Below, piece after piece: positions 7,589 through 16,457 of a DNA stretch of 64,000 bases. Source of the DNA: an uncultured cyanobacterium (GTDB taxonomy: Bacteria; Cyanobacteriota; Cyanobacteriia; Cyanobacteriales; Nostocaceae). Location of the stretch: NCBI GenBank assembly GCA_903848645.1, contig CAINGU010000043.1, positions 1 to 64,000 on the forward strand, written 5' to 3'. The translations under genes were made by a program, and so were the position numbers. The notes beneath the pieces are model-generated. The model was not told the origin of the DNA, did no database searches, and saw only the letters and a list, made by a program, of their open reading frames with translations. The stretch's first letter is position 1; every line of letters starts with the position of its first letter.

Positions 7589-10003
7589 CTATTCAAATCG
7601 CTGATTAGTTTGTGACCAACGTTGCAGACTATAGCCCTGTTTATTTTCTACCAGTAACGCTAGAGATTGGTCATCAGTAAGTTGAGCGATCGCTATTAGC
7701 GTTTGCTGGTTTGCACGGGCAAAATCACTATAAATTACTTTGCTATCCGCCGATAAAATCAAAGTCCGAGGACGTTTTTCCCGTTCTCCTAGCTTGGAGT
7801 TATTACCATCGGACTGATTTAAAGATGCTATAGCTGTAGTAGAAATAGTCAGGACAATCTCCTGCTGTTGATCATTAGTTAAATCGGCCAACTGAACTGG
7901 CCAATCAGCCATTTTTTCGCGCATTTCCTGTAAATTAGGAATAGGATTAGCAGTAATATCACCCGACTGTTGTAAAGTTCGCCAGATGGTCGGCAGCATT
8001 GACTCTACCAATTGGGGTTTTTGTTGATATAAATCTTTTATAGATATCGGTGAAGGTTCTACCCATTTCAAAGCATCCACTGTCAGGGCTAAAGGTTCAG
8101 GTTGGAGAGACTTAACCTGACTTTCAGGAAGTGAAGAGCCAGCAACTAACAGGCTTAAACCTTGATCATGAACTTGTACAGCTTTAATAGTAGCAGTAGT
8201 AACTTCTTGTTCTCCATTAGGTTTCCAGACAATAATTTGCATACTTGGGTCAGAACTAATACCCAAAATTTTTCGCCAAAATTGTCGAGGTTGATTCTTC
8301 AGTTGGTCAAAATTAGTAAACGGATAACGTAACCAGTTTGTACCATCTTGAAATGCACTAACTTCCACCTGATACCAAACTTGATGATTAGTAATTTTCA
8401 AATCAGTTTGCAGAGATATTGGCAACCAATCCGACTGATTAATCTGACTAATTTGGTGTACAGTCCCAATAATCCGACTTTTATGATCATTAATTGTATC
8501 ATCATCAAGTTTAGTTAAAAGACCTTGAATATAGTTCAATGTTTCCGCGTCAATATTTGGTTGTGCTTGCAACCAAGCATTAGTTCTTTCTTCCCCCCGT
8601 TGGACTTTAAAAATTAGTGCTACCCAAGCTAAAACCGCCCGACGATTGGGATTGAGTCGCAAAGCTACAGCAGCACGATTCCAAATTCTCCCTTTATCAG
8701 TTTGTAGTAAATTAGCAATTTCTTCAGCATAACCAGGTGAAGTTTCAAATACCTGTAAAGCCTTTTCCCAACGACCATCAATAATATCTGCTGTCACTTG
8801 TTGATTAGGACTCGCCCAACTTTTTTCAGCTTGACTTTTCGTTAATTCCGAATGTAACCGAATTACATCTATTTGTGCCTGTGCTGCTGCTGAAAAAGGC
8901 TGTTTCCGCTGTTTCTCTAGAGATTTTAACCATGTAAAAGCAGGAGTCCAGAGTCCATTTCTAGCTAATAATAGAGATTGTTGAAAAGCAAATTCATTAA
9001 CTGCGGGTTTCTGGAAATTAATCGCTTCTAAATAAATAGAATTAGCAACTAACTGACTAGATTTGACTTGATAGACTTGCAAATTTGGTTCTATATCCAC
9101 CGTTTGATCAATAATTAACTCTTTTGTATCATTACCCGTTATCTGTTGCCATTTAGGTAATTGCCCGTTACGGGTTTTCCAAAGCAACATCTGTTGTAAG
9201 CTTTTTAAAGTAGGATTATAATGGGCAATTTGACCATAGATAATATTATCTTTCTCCTTTTTGTGTTCACCCTGCAAATAAAACCAAAATCCAGGTGCTA
9301 GATTAGCATCTGCAAAAGCTTTCACCTTAGTTAAAGGTAAATGTAACTTTGCTTCCTGATTATCTGAGTCAGAAATGGCTGCAACTGAAGGAGACTCTAT
9401 AAAAGTTTTTGATAGACCAATAATAGGCAATTTGGTAATTAAATAGTAATATTTTTCTGACTGAAATTTATATTCTAAATCTTGGGAAAGTTGATAAATC
9501 CTCAGTTCTACCAATTCTTGACAATTAGATTGACAATTAGTCCGTTTTTGGAAAATTGGTAATAAAAAAGAATCTTCTGACTTACCATCTAAAGGCATAA
9601 TTTCGCCAGCTAGACGTTGTTTTTGAGTTAAACTGAGTTGAATAGCTGGGAATGTTTGGGGTATTTCCCGCTTACCTGTAGAGATTTTTGCCCATTTTGG
9701 TAAATATTCATTCATCCAACTAACCTGTGCGGGGTTGAAGATAAATAAAACACTAATCCAACCAAAACCAATAATTGCACCAGCAATGCTAAACAAGAGA
9801 CTCAGCGCTAAAGTAGAGGATAACCAACTTCGCCACTGAGAAGGTTGTGACGTTTTTTTAACATTCTTCTTTGTGACACTTTGAGAAGCCTGATTCAGCT
9901 TAGTAGCTTTTGGTCTGCGTTTGCGGGGTTTATTCGTCATCTGACTAGCACTAGCACTGGTAATTTGAGGTTGTTCAAAATCATCAATGATAGATTTTGA
10001 CAA
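7589..10003 (-). CDS. Large single-pass membrane protein of unknown function
   Basis: The 804-residue product has a basic, disordered N-terminus (about 1-55, with RKRRPKATK), one strong transmembrane segment (about 58-90) and a long soluble region predicted outside the cytoplasmic membrane. The soluble part includes a stretch (about 350-480) of helices with TPR-like spacing, including ALQVFETSPGYAEEIANLL and AVALRLNPNRRAVLAWVAL. I recognise no catalytic motif. It is probably a conserved cyanobacterial envelope or scaffold protein; that is inference from layout. It is transcribed alone, convergent with the small gene to its left, and preceded by a repeat-rich gap. Confidence 0.75.
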   Translation of the reverse strand: MSKSIIDDFEQPQITSASASQMTNKPRKRRPKATKLNQASQSVTKKNVKKTSQPSQWRSWLSSTLALSLLFSIAGAIIGFGWISVLFIFNPAQVSWMNEYLPKWAKISTGKREIPQTFPAIQLSLTQKQRLAGEIMPLDGKSEDSFLLPIFQKRTNCQSNCQELVELRIYQLSQDLEYKFQSEKYYYLITKLPIIGLSKTFIESPSVAAISDSDNQEAKLHLPLTKVKAFADANLAPGFWFYLQGEHKKEKDNIIYGQIAHYNPTLKSLQQMLLWKTRNGQLPKWQQITGNDTKELIIDQTVDIEPNLQVYQVKSSQLVANSIYLEAINFQKPAVNEFAFQQSLLLARNGLWTPAFTWLKSLEKQRKQPFSAAAQAQIDVIRLHSELTKSQAEKSWASPNQQVTADIIDGRWEKALQVFETSPGYAEEIANLLQTDKGRIWNRAAVALRLNPNRRAVLAWVALIFKVQRGEERTNAWLQAQPNIDAETLNYIQGLLTKLDDDTINDHKSRIIGTVHQISQINQSDWLPISLQTDLKITNHQVWYQVEVSAFQDGTNWLRYPFTNFDQLKNQPRQFWRKILGISSDPSMQIIVWKPNGEQEVTTATIKAVQVHDQGLSLLVAGSSLPESQVKSLQPEPLALTVDALKWVEPSPISIKDLYQQKPQLVESMLPTIWRTLQQSGDITANPIPNLQEMREKMADWPVQLADLTNDQQQEIVLTISTTAIASLNQSDGNNSKLGEREKRPRTLILSADSKVIYSDFARANQQTLIAIAQLTDDQSLALLVENKQGYSLQRWSQTNQRFE

Positions 10004-10053
10004 ACTTTGTGCAATTTTGCCAGTGTAATCGGGTAAAACTTAAAACTTCGCTG

Positions 10054-10085
10054 AGATCCCCGATTCTGGAAGAAGTCGGGGATCT
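10054..10085. repeat. Palindrome AGATCCCCGA...TCGGGGATCT, family copy 1
   Basis: A 10-bp stem separated by a 12-bp spacer lies just upstream of the large membrane-protein gene. Full or near-full copies recur at 50462-50494 and 54299-54331, and a half copy at about 60369-60382. Copies between convergent genes could act as bidirectional terminators; this one is next to a gene start, so it is more likely just a repeat. Confidence 0.7.
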
Positions 10086-10110
10086 TATGATCTTATTGTT
10101 GATTAATAAT

Positions 10111-10240
10111 ATAGGAATCATAAATGATATTTGATAGCTTGCGTGGCGTAGCCATAAAATTTTAAGTAGTGTAGGGTGGGCAATGCCCACCAAAAACCCC
10201 CTAAGGTGGGCAATGCCCACCCTACATATATTTCAAAAAT
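10111..10240. repeat. 130-bp dispersed repeat, copy A
   Basis: The segment begins ATAGGAATCATAAATGATAT, contains two GGTGGGCAATGCCCACC palindromes and ends near TTTCAAAAA. A nearly identical copy lies in reverse orientation at 41078-41206. No coding capacity is convincing: a 78-codon frame across it is composed of the palindromes. Confidence 0.8.
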
Positions 10241-10304
10241 AAAATATTAGTCCTAGAGAAAATGGGTATAGTTTTTTCCTAAATTATCAACGGGACAAAA
10301 ATAA

Positions 10305-10414
10305 GCAATAAAAAAGGTTTGGTTGACAACCAAACCTTGACTTAAATCCAGTGCATAACAACATCCCGAATTAATCTAACCTGTATGATCTATTCTTCGC
10401 ATCTTCCTATAGTA
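10305..10414 (-). ncRNA. Candidate small RNA, unit A, with terminator hairpin
   Basis: Read on the minus strand, TACTAT (10409-10414) is preceded seven bases upstream by GGAAATTT. About 65 bases after it comes a near-perfect 12-bp stem hairpin (10314-10338, AAGGTTTGGTTG arms) running into a T-rich tract. A transcript of roughly 90-100 nt would result. There is no ORF of note. The neighbouring unit B shares the same promoter-like block at the same spacing. Confidence 0.4.
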
Positions 10415-10459
10415 TGTATGCAAATTTCCTAAAATCTGATAAGAAATCATAATTTATAG

Positions 10460-10516
10460 CCAAAAATAAAGGACGGGTTTGATCCCGTCCGCAATCATAG
10501 CTTGAAAGTAGTAGTA
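10460..10516 (-). ncRNA. Candidate small RNA, unit B, with terminator hairpin
   Basis: On the minus strand GGAAATTT is followed by 7 bp and TACTAC (10511-10516), then a perfect 7-bp GC-rich stem GGACGGG/CCCGTCC (10471-10490) and TTTATTTTTGG. The predicted transcript is about 45 nt. The promoter-like block matches that of unit A in sequence and spacing. Confidence 0.4.
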
Positions 10517-10579
10517 CACCTTGAAATTTCCAAAAATATTATGAATAAAATTCAATAGGTTGTGAGGAGAGGAAATGAA

Positions 10580-10612
10580 GCCAAAAATAACAAGAACGTG
10601 ATTTAGTTCTTG
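10580..10612 (-). terminator. Terminator-like hairpin C (third of the series)
   Basis: The 7-bp stem CAAGAAC/GTTCTTG (10591-10612) is followed on the minus strand by TTATTTTTGGC, nearly the same tail as hairpin B. It could end the transcript of the agmatinase-family gene (stop at 10717) or a further small RNA. Confidence 0.45.
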
Positions 10613-10716
10613 CTCGTTTTGCCAGCATTATCTATCCATACAATTATTTAAACCTATCATAGATATATTTTTTCGTCTTGCCAAAATGGCAAATGGTAAT
10701 GGGTAATTGGTAATTG

Positions 10717-11760
10717 TCAATTCTTTTTACGGGATAAATCCAGGAAATTGGCTAACTTATAAACTATGCGCGCCCCAACATTACCATCCCATTCAGCATT
10801 ACCAACTTCACAAACATCAAAACCAATAATTTCTCTACCACTATTTACTACTTCGCGGAATAGACAATAAACTTGTTCTAATTCCAGTCCTCCAGGAACA
10901 GGAGTACCTGTATTTGGGCAAAGTTTGGGATCTAAACCATCAACATCGAAGCTAATATAAACTTTTTCTGGTAAATGACTGATGATTTCTTGACATAAAT
11001 CTAGCCAAGTTTTACCAGAATATAGTTGTTGTTTAATGGCTGAATCATAATAACCAATAATCCGATCATTTGATTGATTAATTATTTGCACTTCATCATG
11101 ACAAATATCCCGCACACCTACCTGGACTAATTTAGAAATTTGCGGTATTTTCATGGCATTGAACATAATAGACGCATGGGAAAATTCAAATTCTTCATAG
11201 GCATTACGTAAGTCTGCGTGGGCATCAATATGTAAAATTCCCCAGTCATCATATTGATTAGCTAAGGCTTGGAAGTAACCTAATGGTGAACTGTGATCAC
11301 CACCAATGACAGCAACTCGTTTACCTTGATTCATTGCTGCTTGAGATTGAGTAAATAACCAATGATTTACCTGTTCTCCGGCTTGGTTAATGGCTGCGAG
11401 GATAGGAGTTAAATCTGGTGAATCTGTGAGGGATTTACCTTCGGCTTGACGTTCAATAATTTTGGCTGCTTGTTGACGATAATAGTTATTTTTTTCGATC
11501 ATTTCCTGGGGAATTTCTCCCATAAATATGCCCTGTTTCCAACCATCAGGATGATCAAAATCAAATAAATCTATTTGCAGAGAAGCATCTAAAATTCGCT
11601 GTGGACCGTTGGCCGTTCCTGCACCATAGGAAACGGTGACTTCCCAAGGGATAGGGAAGATAATTAAATTAGCAGCATCATAATCATGAGGTAATCCGAG
11701 GAAGTTACCATTTATTTCGGCTACGCTGTTGGGATTATATTCTTGTAGTTGGTTATTCAT
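10717..11760 (-). CDS. speB: Ureohydrolase: agmatinase-family protein
   Basis: The 347-residue product belongs to the arginase/agmatinase family, binuclear-metal enzymes that hydrolyse guanidino compounds to urea. Metal-ligand motifs are all present: IGGDHSSPLG, HIDAHADLR and ISFDVDGLDP. Agmatinase (agmatine to putrescine and urea) is the usual call in cyanobacteria; some cyanobacterial members hydrolyse free guanidine, and I cannot separate the two by eye. It acts in the cytoplasm. With the arginine dihydrolase gene at 17575 it suggests active arginine turnover. It is transcribed alone; heptamer repeats and terminator-like hairpins follow its stop. Confidence 0.85.
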   Translation of the reverse strand: MNNQLQEYNPNSVAEINGNFLGLPHDYDAANLIIFPIPWEVTVSYGAGTANGPQRILDASLQIDLFDFDHPDGWKQGIFMGEIPQEMIEKNNYYRQQAAKIIERQAEGKSLTDSPDLTPILAAINQAGEQVNHWLFTQSQAAMNQGKRVAVIGGDHSSPLGYFQALANQYDDWGILHIDAHADLRNAYEEFEFSHASIMFNAMKIPQISKLVQVGVRDICHDEVQIINQSNDRIIGYYDSAIKQQLYSGKTWLDLCQEIISHLPEKVYISFDVDGLDPKLCPNTGTPVPGGLELEQVYCLFREVVNSGREIIGFDVCEVGNAEWDGNVGARIVYKLANFLDLSRKKN

Positions 11761-11867
11761 TGATGAAAGGATTTGATAAATTTAAATTACAAAGATGCAA
11801 AATTACAATTATAGAGTTTTTAGTTATAATCCTGTTCCCTGCTATATAATATTTCTTTGCATTTAGA

Positions 11868-12788
11868 TTAAGAGCGACGGGCATTTAAACAACACCATTC
11901 TTTTCTTTTCCAGAGAGTAGCCACAATCCAACCATTTTGTTCTAAAGCATCAGCAACAGCTTTGGATTGTTCAAGTAAAATACCACTGAATATACCCCAA
12001 GTTGTAGATTTGGTAATTGCGGTCATTTCTGGGAGTAATTCAATAATTACATCAGCTAAAATATTACAAACAATACCATCTACTGGCTGATCAATTATTT
12101 TTCTTACCATGTCTACACTCCCTTCAATGGGAATTAAGCATTCGGGACGGATATCATTAAGAGCGCGATTACTAAAAGTGGATCTTACCGCTAAAGGATC
12201 GTTATCAACAGCATAGACTTTACCAGCACCTAATAATATTGCTCCAACCCCTAGAATACCTGAACCACAACCAATATCGGCAATAACTAAAGGTTCTCGT
12301 TTTTCTTCTGTACCCATAAAGGATTGGGGAACTTCACTGAAGCGCATTTCTAGGGATTCCAAACATAATTGAGTGGTAGCGTGATTACCCGTACCAAATG
12401 CCACACCCGGATCTAAACGAATTACCAACCGATCTAAGGATTCCGGTAAAGGTAGCCAAGCGGGGTTAATGAGGATGCGATCGCCAATTTCTTCCGGTTG
12501 CCAATGTTGTTTCCAGCTACTAGACCAGTCTTCCTCGTCAATTAAACCCCAATGTACCATGGGTGAAGGGAGTCCTACACATATTGCATCTTGACGCAGC
12601 CATAGTGATAAGGCAGCTAAATCTAATAATTGTGCTTTAAAACTAGGCAAATAAGCCTTGACTAATGAGACATTGCCTTTAATTTCCACTGCTGTACCAC
12701 GACAGCCAAAGTTTTCTAACCGCCAAAATATAGTATCTTCTAAATCAGGTTCAGATAAAATATTCAGTTCCCACCAAGTGTTTGCCAT
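11868..12788 (-). CDS. prmA: Ribosomal protein L11 methyltransferase
   Basis: PrmA trimethylates ribosomal protein L11 using S-adenosylmethionine. The 306-residue product has an N-terminal substrate-recognition domain beginning WWELNIL, the interdomain motif [20 protein letters not shown] (about 135), the SAM-binding [15 protein letters not shown] (about 180) and the [12 protein letters not shown] motif (about 240). Length and order are typical. It lies downstream of serA on the same strand, separated by about 170 bp of short direct repeats, so cotranscription is possible but not clear. Confidence 0.93.
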   Translation of the reverse strand: MANTWWELNILSEPDLEDTIFWRLENFGCRGTAVEIKGNVSLVKAYLPSFKAQLLDLAALSLWLRQDAICVGLPSPMVHWGLIDEEDWSSSWKQHWQPEEIGDRILINPAWLPLPESLDRLVIRLDPGVAFGTGNHATTQLCLESLEMRFSEVPQSFMGTEEKREPLVIADIGCGSGILGVGAILLGAGKVYAVDNDPLAVRSTFSNRALNDIRPECLIPIEGSVDMVRKIIDQPVDGIVCNILADVIIELLPEMTAITKSTTWGIFSGILLEQSKAVADALEQNGWIVATLWKRKEWCCLNARRS

Positions 12789-12858
12789 ATAATTTTAGAT
12801 TTTAGATTTTAGATTGGTAAAAACAAACTATGATTTTTATGACTAGGATAATTAAGAT

Positions 12859-12967
12859 AATCATCCTAATCAAATAAATCACAAAAATCATAGTTAAAGA
12901 TGATTTTTATAATTCTCAAATTATTTAATCATCTTCATCAAATAAATCCCAAAAATCACAGTTAAAG
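12859..12967. repeat. Direct repeats between prmA and serA
   Basis: Two copies of a roughly 35-bp unit, ATCAAATAAATC-C-AAAAATCA-AGTTAAAG, end at 12899 and 12967. The right copy includes the serA stop codon (12962-12964), so the repeat touches the coding end. Just left of them, the trimer ATTTTAG is repeated at 12794-12812. Confidence 0.6.
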
Positions 12968-14542
12968 TGCGACTGTATAAGCGTCCCGAATGCCGTCTAC
13001 TTTTTTAATTTCTGTTAAAATGCCATCGGGTAAAGGATCATCAATGCTCAGAGCCATGACAGCATCACCACGAACGATTTTCCGACCTACCTGCATACTG
13101 GCAATATTGACATTGAAACTGCCGAGTAGAGAACCAAGTTTACCAATAATACCTGGCATATCCCGGTGCAGGGTGAACAGCATATATTTGCTAGGAGGGA
13201 CATTAATGGGGAAACCATCAACGTCTGTTAAGTGAATTTCCTTATCACCCAACAAAGCACCAGTAACAGAATGTTTACCTAAAGTCCCTGTGGCTTCTAG
13301 ATGCAATGAACCAGCATAATCTCTTGCGGAAGCGTCCCTTGTTTCAATGACTCGAATTCCCCGTTCTTTGGCTTCTATGGTAGCGTTGACATAATTTACC
13401 CGTTCCCGCAGGGCTTGGTAAAGTAGTCCTTTCAGGGCGGCGATAACTAGAGGTTGGCTTTTATTAGTTGCCAGTTCTCCTTGCAGTGTAACATTAAGTG
13501 TCTCAACTCTACCGCCTGTGAGTTGACCAACTAAGTTCCCCAAGGTTTCCGCTAATTCCATGTAAGGCTTGAGTTCTTCTAGGATATCAGGGCCAAGTCC
13601 AGGAATATTCACAGCGGAACGGGCAGGTAGTCCTAATAACACATCCCGAATTTGTTCAGCCACATCTATGGCTACATTTACCTGGGCTTCAGCCGTGGAA
13701 GCACCGAGGTGAGGAGTGAGAATAACATCTTTACCGAGCGATCGCAATTCAGAATCACCTAAGGGTTCAGAATCGAACACATCCAAAGCAGCCCCAGCAA
13801 TGACACCATTTTTAATTGCCACTGCTAAAGCCGCTTCATCTATAATGCCACCACGGGCGCAGTTAATAATTCTGGTGGTGGGTTTCATTAACGCCAAAGT
13901 TTTAGCATTAATGATGTTGGCAGTTTCCTTAGTTTTGGGAATGTGCAAGGTGATATAGTCGGCTTGCTGGAATAGCAAATCTAAATCCACTAATTGACAA
14001 CCCAGTTGTTCCGCTCTTTCTACGGAGATAAATGGATCATAAGCTAGAAGTTTCATGCCCATTGCTTTAGCTACAGTCGCAACATGAGAACCAATTTTTC
14101 CTAACCCCACAACGCCGAGGGTTTTTTTGTATACTTCCGAACCAACAAATGATTTCCGATCCCATTCACCACGTTTTACTGAAGCATTAGCATCAGGAAT
14201 GTGACGAGATAGGGATAACATCATGGCTAAAGCGTGTTCTGCGGCAGCAATGGTATTACCTTCGGGAGAATTGACGACGACAATCCCTTTGCGAGTCGCT
14301 GCGGGAACGTCAACGTTATCCACACCCACACCGGCACGGCCAATAATTTTTAATTTTGTGCCAGCTTCTATAATTTCTTGAGTAACGCGAGTTCCAGAAC
14401 GGATCATCAGCGCGTCATACTCACCAATGATGGCTTTGAGTTCATCTGGCTTGAGGCTGGTTTTGACATCAACGGTGGCAACTTGGGAAAGAATATCAAT
14501 ACCAACTTGATCAATTGGATCTGAGACAAGAACCTTAGACAT
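12962..14542 (-). CDS. serA: D-3-phosphoglycerate dehydrogenase
   Basis: SerA makes the first step of serine synthesis, oxidising 3-phosphoglycerate with NAD. The 526-residue product is the long form: substrate/NAD domains with GVVGLGKIGSHVA (about 142-154), the catalytic Arg in NCARGGIIDE and the catalytic His in LTPHLGASTAEA, then an intervening ASB-type domain (about 320-450) and a C-terminal ACT domain (DMPGIIGKLGSLLGSFNVNI, about 457-476). Regulation through the ACT domain by serine is known in some homologues, not shown here. The start at 14542 begins the conserved MSKVLVSDPID. It is upstream of prmA on the same strand. Confidence 0.96.
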   Translation of the reverse strand: MSKVLVSDPIDQVGIDILSQVATVDVKTSLKPDELKAIIGEYDALMIRSGTRVTQEIIEAGTKLKIIGRAGVGVDNVDVPAATRKGIVVVNSPEGNTIAAAEHALAMMLSLSRHIPDANASVKRGEWDRKSFVGSEVYKKTLGVVGLGKIGSHVATVAKAMGMKLLAYDPFISVERAEQLGCQLVDLDLLFQQADYITLHIPKTKETANIINAKTLALMKPTTRIINCARGGIIDEAALAVAIKNGVIAGAALDVFDSEPLGDSELRSLGKDVILTPHLGASTAEAQVNVAIDVAEQIRDVLLGLPARSAVNIPGLGPDILEELKPYMELAETLGNLVGQLTGGRVETLNVTLQGELATNKSQPLVIAALKGLLYQALRERVNYVNATIEAKERGIRVIETRDASARDYAGSLHLEATGTLGKHSVTGALLGDKEIHLTDVDGFPINVPPSKYMLFTLHRDMPGIIGKLGSLLGSFNVNIASMQVGRKIVRGDAVMALSIDDPLPDGILTEIKKVDGIRDAYTVAL

Positions 14543-14650
14543 AATAACTTGATTTTGGTTGACAGGGTTTGCTGTACAAGACTTTTTAGTTTAGTGCTTA
14601 TCTGTGGCACTTGTGCAAAAATTATCTATTTTTTGAGGAGTCAGGAGGTA

Positions 14651-14670
14651 GGGGCGCAGGGCCTGCGCCC
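14651..14670. repeat. GGGCGCAGG/CCTGCGCCC palindrome, copy 1
   Basis: A short GC-rich palindrome sits in the menD-serA gap, set in sequence like TAGGAGTCAGGA. Similar palindromes occur at 55652-55671 and 63445-63464. It is a dispersed cyanobacterial repeat of unknown role. Confidence 0.65.
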
Positions 14671-14735
14671 AGTTAGGAGTCAGGAAGAAGAAAGAAGAAA
14701 GAAGAAGTTGGAAAAAATACAAATATTCTCTTTAT

Positions 14736-16445
14736 TTACCAATTACCAAACTTTGCTAAATTTTCCTTTCTCCACATCACATCTTTTTTCCTATTTGTCT
14801 TTAATTCTAAAACCCTAATTCCTGTTTTTGGTAATTGCTTTAAGTGATCTTGCAATTCTTCCCAAGAGTTAATTAACTGATGTTGCACATTATAGGTAGC
14901 GCATAATTGAGCAAAATCAATATTTTGGGGAGTGGCAAAAAACTCTTCAAAAGGAGGATTGAATTTAGCAATGGGTAACATTTCAAAAATACCTCCTCCA
15001 TTGTTATTAATCAAGATAATCGTTAAATGTCCAATAAACTTATTGCTAATTAAAAAACCATTGGTATCATGTAATAAAGATAAATCTCCTGTTAACATTA
15101 CACTACTTTGCTGATGATGTGCGATTCCTAAAGCTGTGGAAAGTGTCCCATCAATGCCATTTGCACCCCGGTTAAAATAAGGTTGAATTCTTAAATTATT
15201 GGGTTTCCAGAAAAATTCTATATCTCGCACTGGCATACTATTAGCAATAAATAGGGGTGTTTCTGGTGGCAGATTTTGGGAAATTAACCAAGCGGTTTTA
15301 CTTTCAATTAATTCATCTAGATTTTCAAAATAATCATCAATATTTCTTCTAACCTTATTTTCTGCTGTCCACCATTTTTGCAAATAGTCATTTTCTGCTA
15401 ACTTATCAATTTCCAATTTCCCAATTTCTGTGACTGACATTCTTAAATGTCTAGTTTTTCCATGTAACGGATCTAAATTTTGATCACAATTATCAATTAC
15501 AAAACGTTGAGGATTAGTAGTAATTAACCAATTGCGTAATTCTTTACTTGTGGCCATTTCGCCAATTTGAATTACCATTTCTGGGGTTAATTCTTGGGCA
15601 AGATTTTGATTTCTAAGAATAATATCGTATGTAGAAATTAAATAGGGATTTAAGTCTGCGTAATTTCTCACAGGAGAAAGTCCTTCAGCTAAAACAGGCC
15701 ATTGGAGAGATTGACTTAAATGTGCGATCGCTTTACAATACTCTTCCGGGGCTTGTGGTTGAGCTACACCAGCAATAATAATCCCTTTTTGCTGATATGT
15801 AATGGGTAATTGGTAAGGGGTAATTGGTAAGGGGGTGGAAATTATTCCCGCAAAGAAATCTTCCACATCTAAGGTAAAATCCGTACCATCAGGAATGGGC
15901 GCGAGAGGATCACGAAAAGGTATATTTAAATGTACTGCTCCAGAATTGGGAAATTGACAACGTTCCCAAGCGTGAATTACCGTTTGTCTGAGATAAGCTA
16001 ACATTCCCATATCCACCAAAGGTGTAGCTAATTCTGCTTGCCAATTGGGATAATTACCGTATAATTTTACTTGGTCTATGGTTTGTCCAGAATGACAATC
16101 CCGTAATTCTGCTGGTCTATCGGTGGTTAATATTAACAAAGGGATACGACTTTCCCTAGCTTCAATTACCGCAGGATAAAAATTTGCTCCCGCAGTTCCC
16201 GAAGTACAAACTAATACTACAGGTTTTCCCGTTGCTTTAGCTTGTCCCAACGCAAAAAAAGCCGCTGAACGTTCATCTAAAATCGGAATAGCTTCAATAT
16301 GTGGTATTTGTTGGACAAAAGCCACCGTTAACGGTGTAGAACGAGAACCAGGACAGATTACAGCGCAATTTAAACCCAAACGTTTGAGGGTTTCAGTTAA
16401 TACATAAGACCAAAGTTGATTAAGATTATTAAAAGTAAGCTGCAT
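14736..16445 (-). CDS. menD: SEPHCHC synthase (menaquinone/phylloquinone pathway)
   Basis: MenD is a thiamine-diphosphate enzyme that joins 2-oxoglutarate and isochorismate; in cyanobacteria the pathway leads to phylloquinone of photosystem I. The 569-residue product begins with FNNLNQLWSYVLTETL and carries CPGSRSTPLTVAF (about 31-43), the ThDP-Glu in IPILDERSAAFFALGQA (about 57), the NSMPVRDIEFFW segment and the metal-binding GDLSLLHDTNG plus INNNGGGIFEML motifs. An unusual stretch, STPLPITPYQLPIT (about 202-215), is encoded by heptamer repeats at 15798-15838. Its start lies only 12 bp from the divergent folB start. Confidence 0.94.
   Translation of the reverse strand: MQLTFNNLNQLWSYVLTETLKRLGLNCAVICPGSRSTPLTVAFVQQIPHIEAIPILDERSAAFFALGQAKATGKPVVLVCTSGTAGANFYPAVIEARESRIPLLILTTDRPAELRDCHSGQTIDQVKLYGNYPNWQAELATPLVDMGMLAYLRQTVIHAWERCQFPNSGAVHLNIPFRDPLAPIPDGTDFTLDVEDFFAGIISTPLPITPYQLPITYQQKGIIIAGVAQPQAPEEYCKAIAHLSQSLQWPVLAEGLSPVRNYADLNPYLISTYDIILRNQNLAQELTPEMVIQIGEMATSKELRNWLITTNPQRFVIDNCDQNLDPLHGKTRHLRMSVTEIGKLEIDKLAENDYLQKWWTAENKVRRNIDDYFENLDELIESKTAWLISQNLPPETPLFIANSMPVRDIEFFWKPNNLRIQPYFNRGANGIDGTLSTALGIAHHQQSSVMLTGDLSLLHDTNGFLISNKFIGHLTIILINNNGGGIFEMLPIAKFNPPFEEFFATPQNIDFAQLCATYNVQHQLINSWEELQDHLKQLPKTGIRVLELKTNRKKDVMWRKENLAKFGNW
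15798..15838. repeat. Heptamer tandem repeats inside menD
   Basis: Units of the TAATGGG/TAATTGG/TAAGGGG type run in tandem within the coding region. They are the same units that fill intergenic gaps at 34470-34515 and 42593-42625. They encode the PLPITPYQLPIT stretch without breaking the frame. Confidence 0.8.
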
Positions 16446-16457
16446 TGATTAGAAATT

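Noticed and set aside
9984-10220. 78-codon minus-strand frame before the large membrane-protein gene
   Set aside because: Its codons come from the 130-bp repeat and two palindromes; the product has no protein-like pattern.
10500-10612. Yfr1-like small RNA, because of CTCCTCACAAC on the minus strand
   Set aside because: The motif is close to, but not the same as, the conserved Yfr1 core, and it lacks the two flanking hairpins in the right order.
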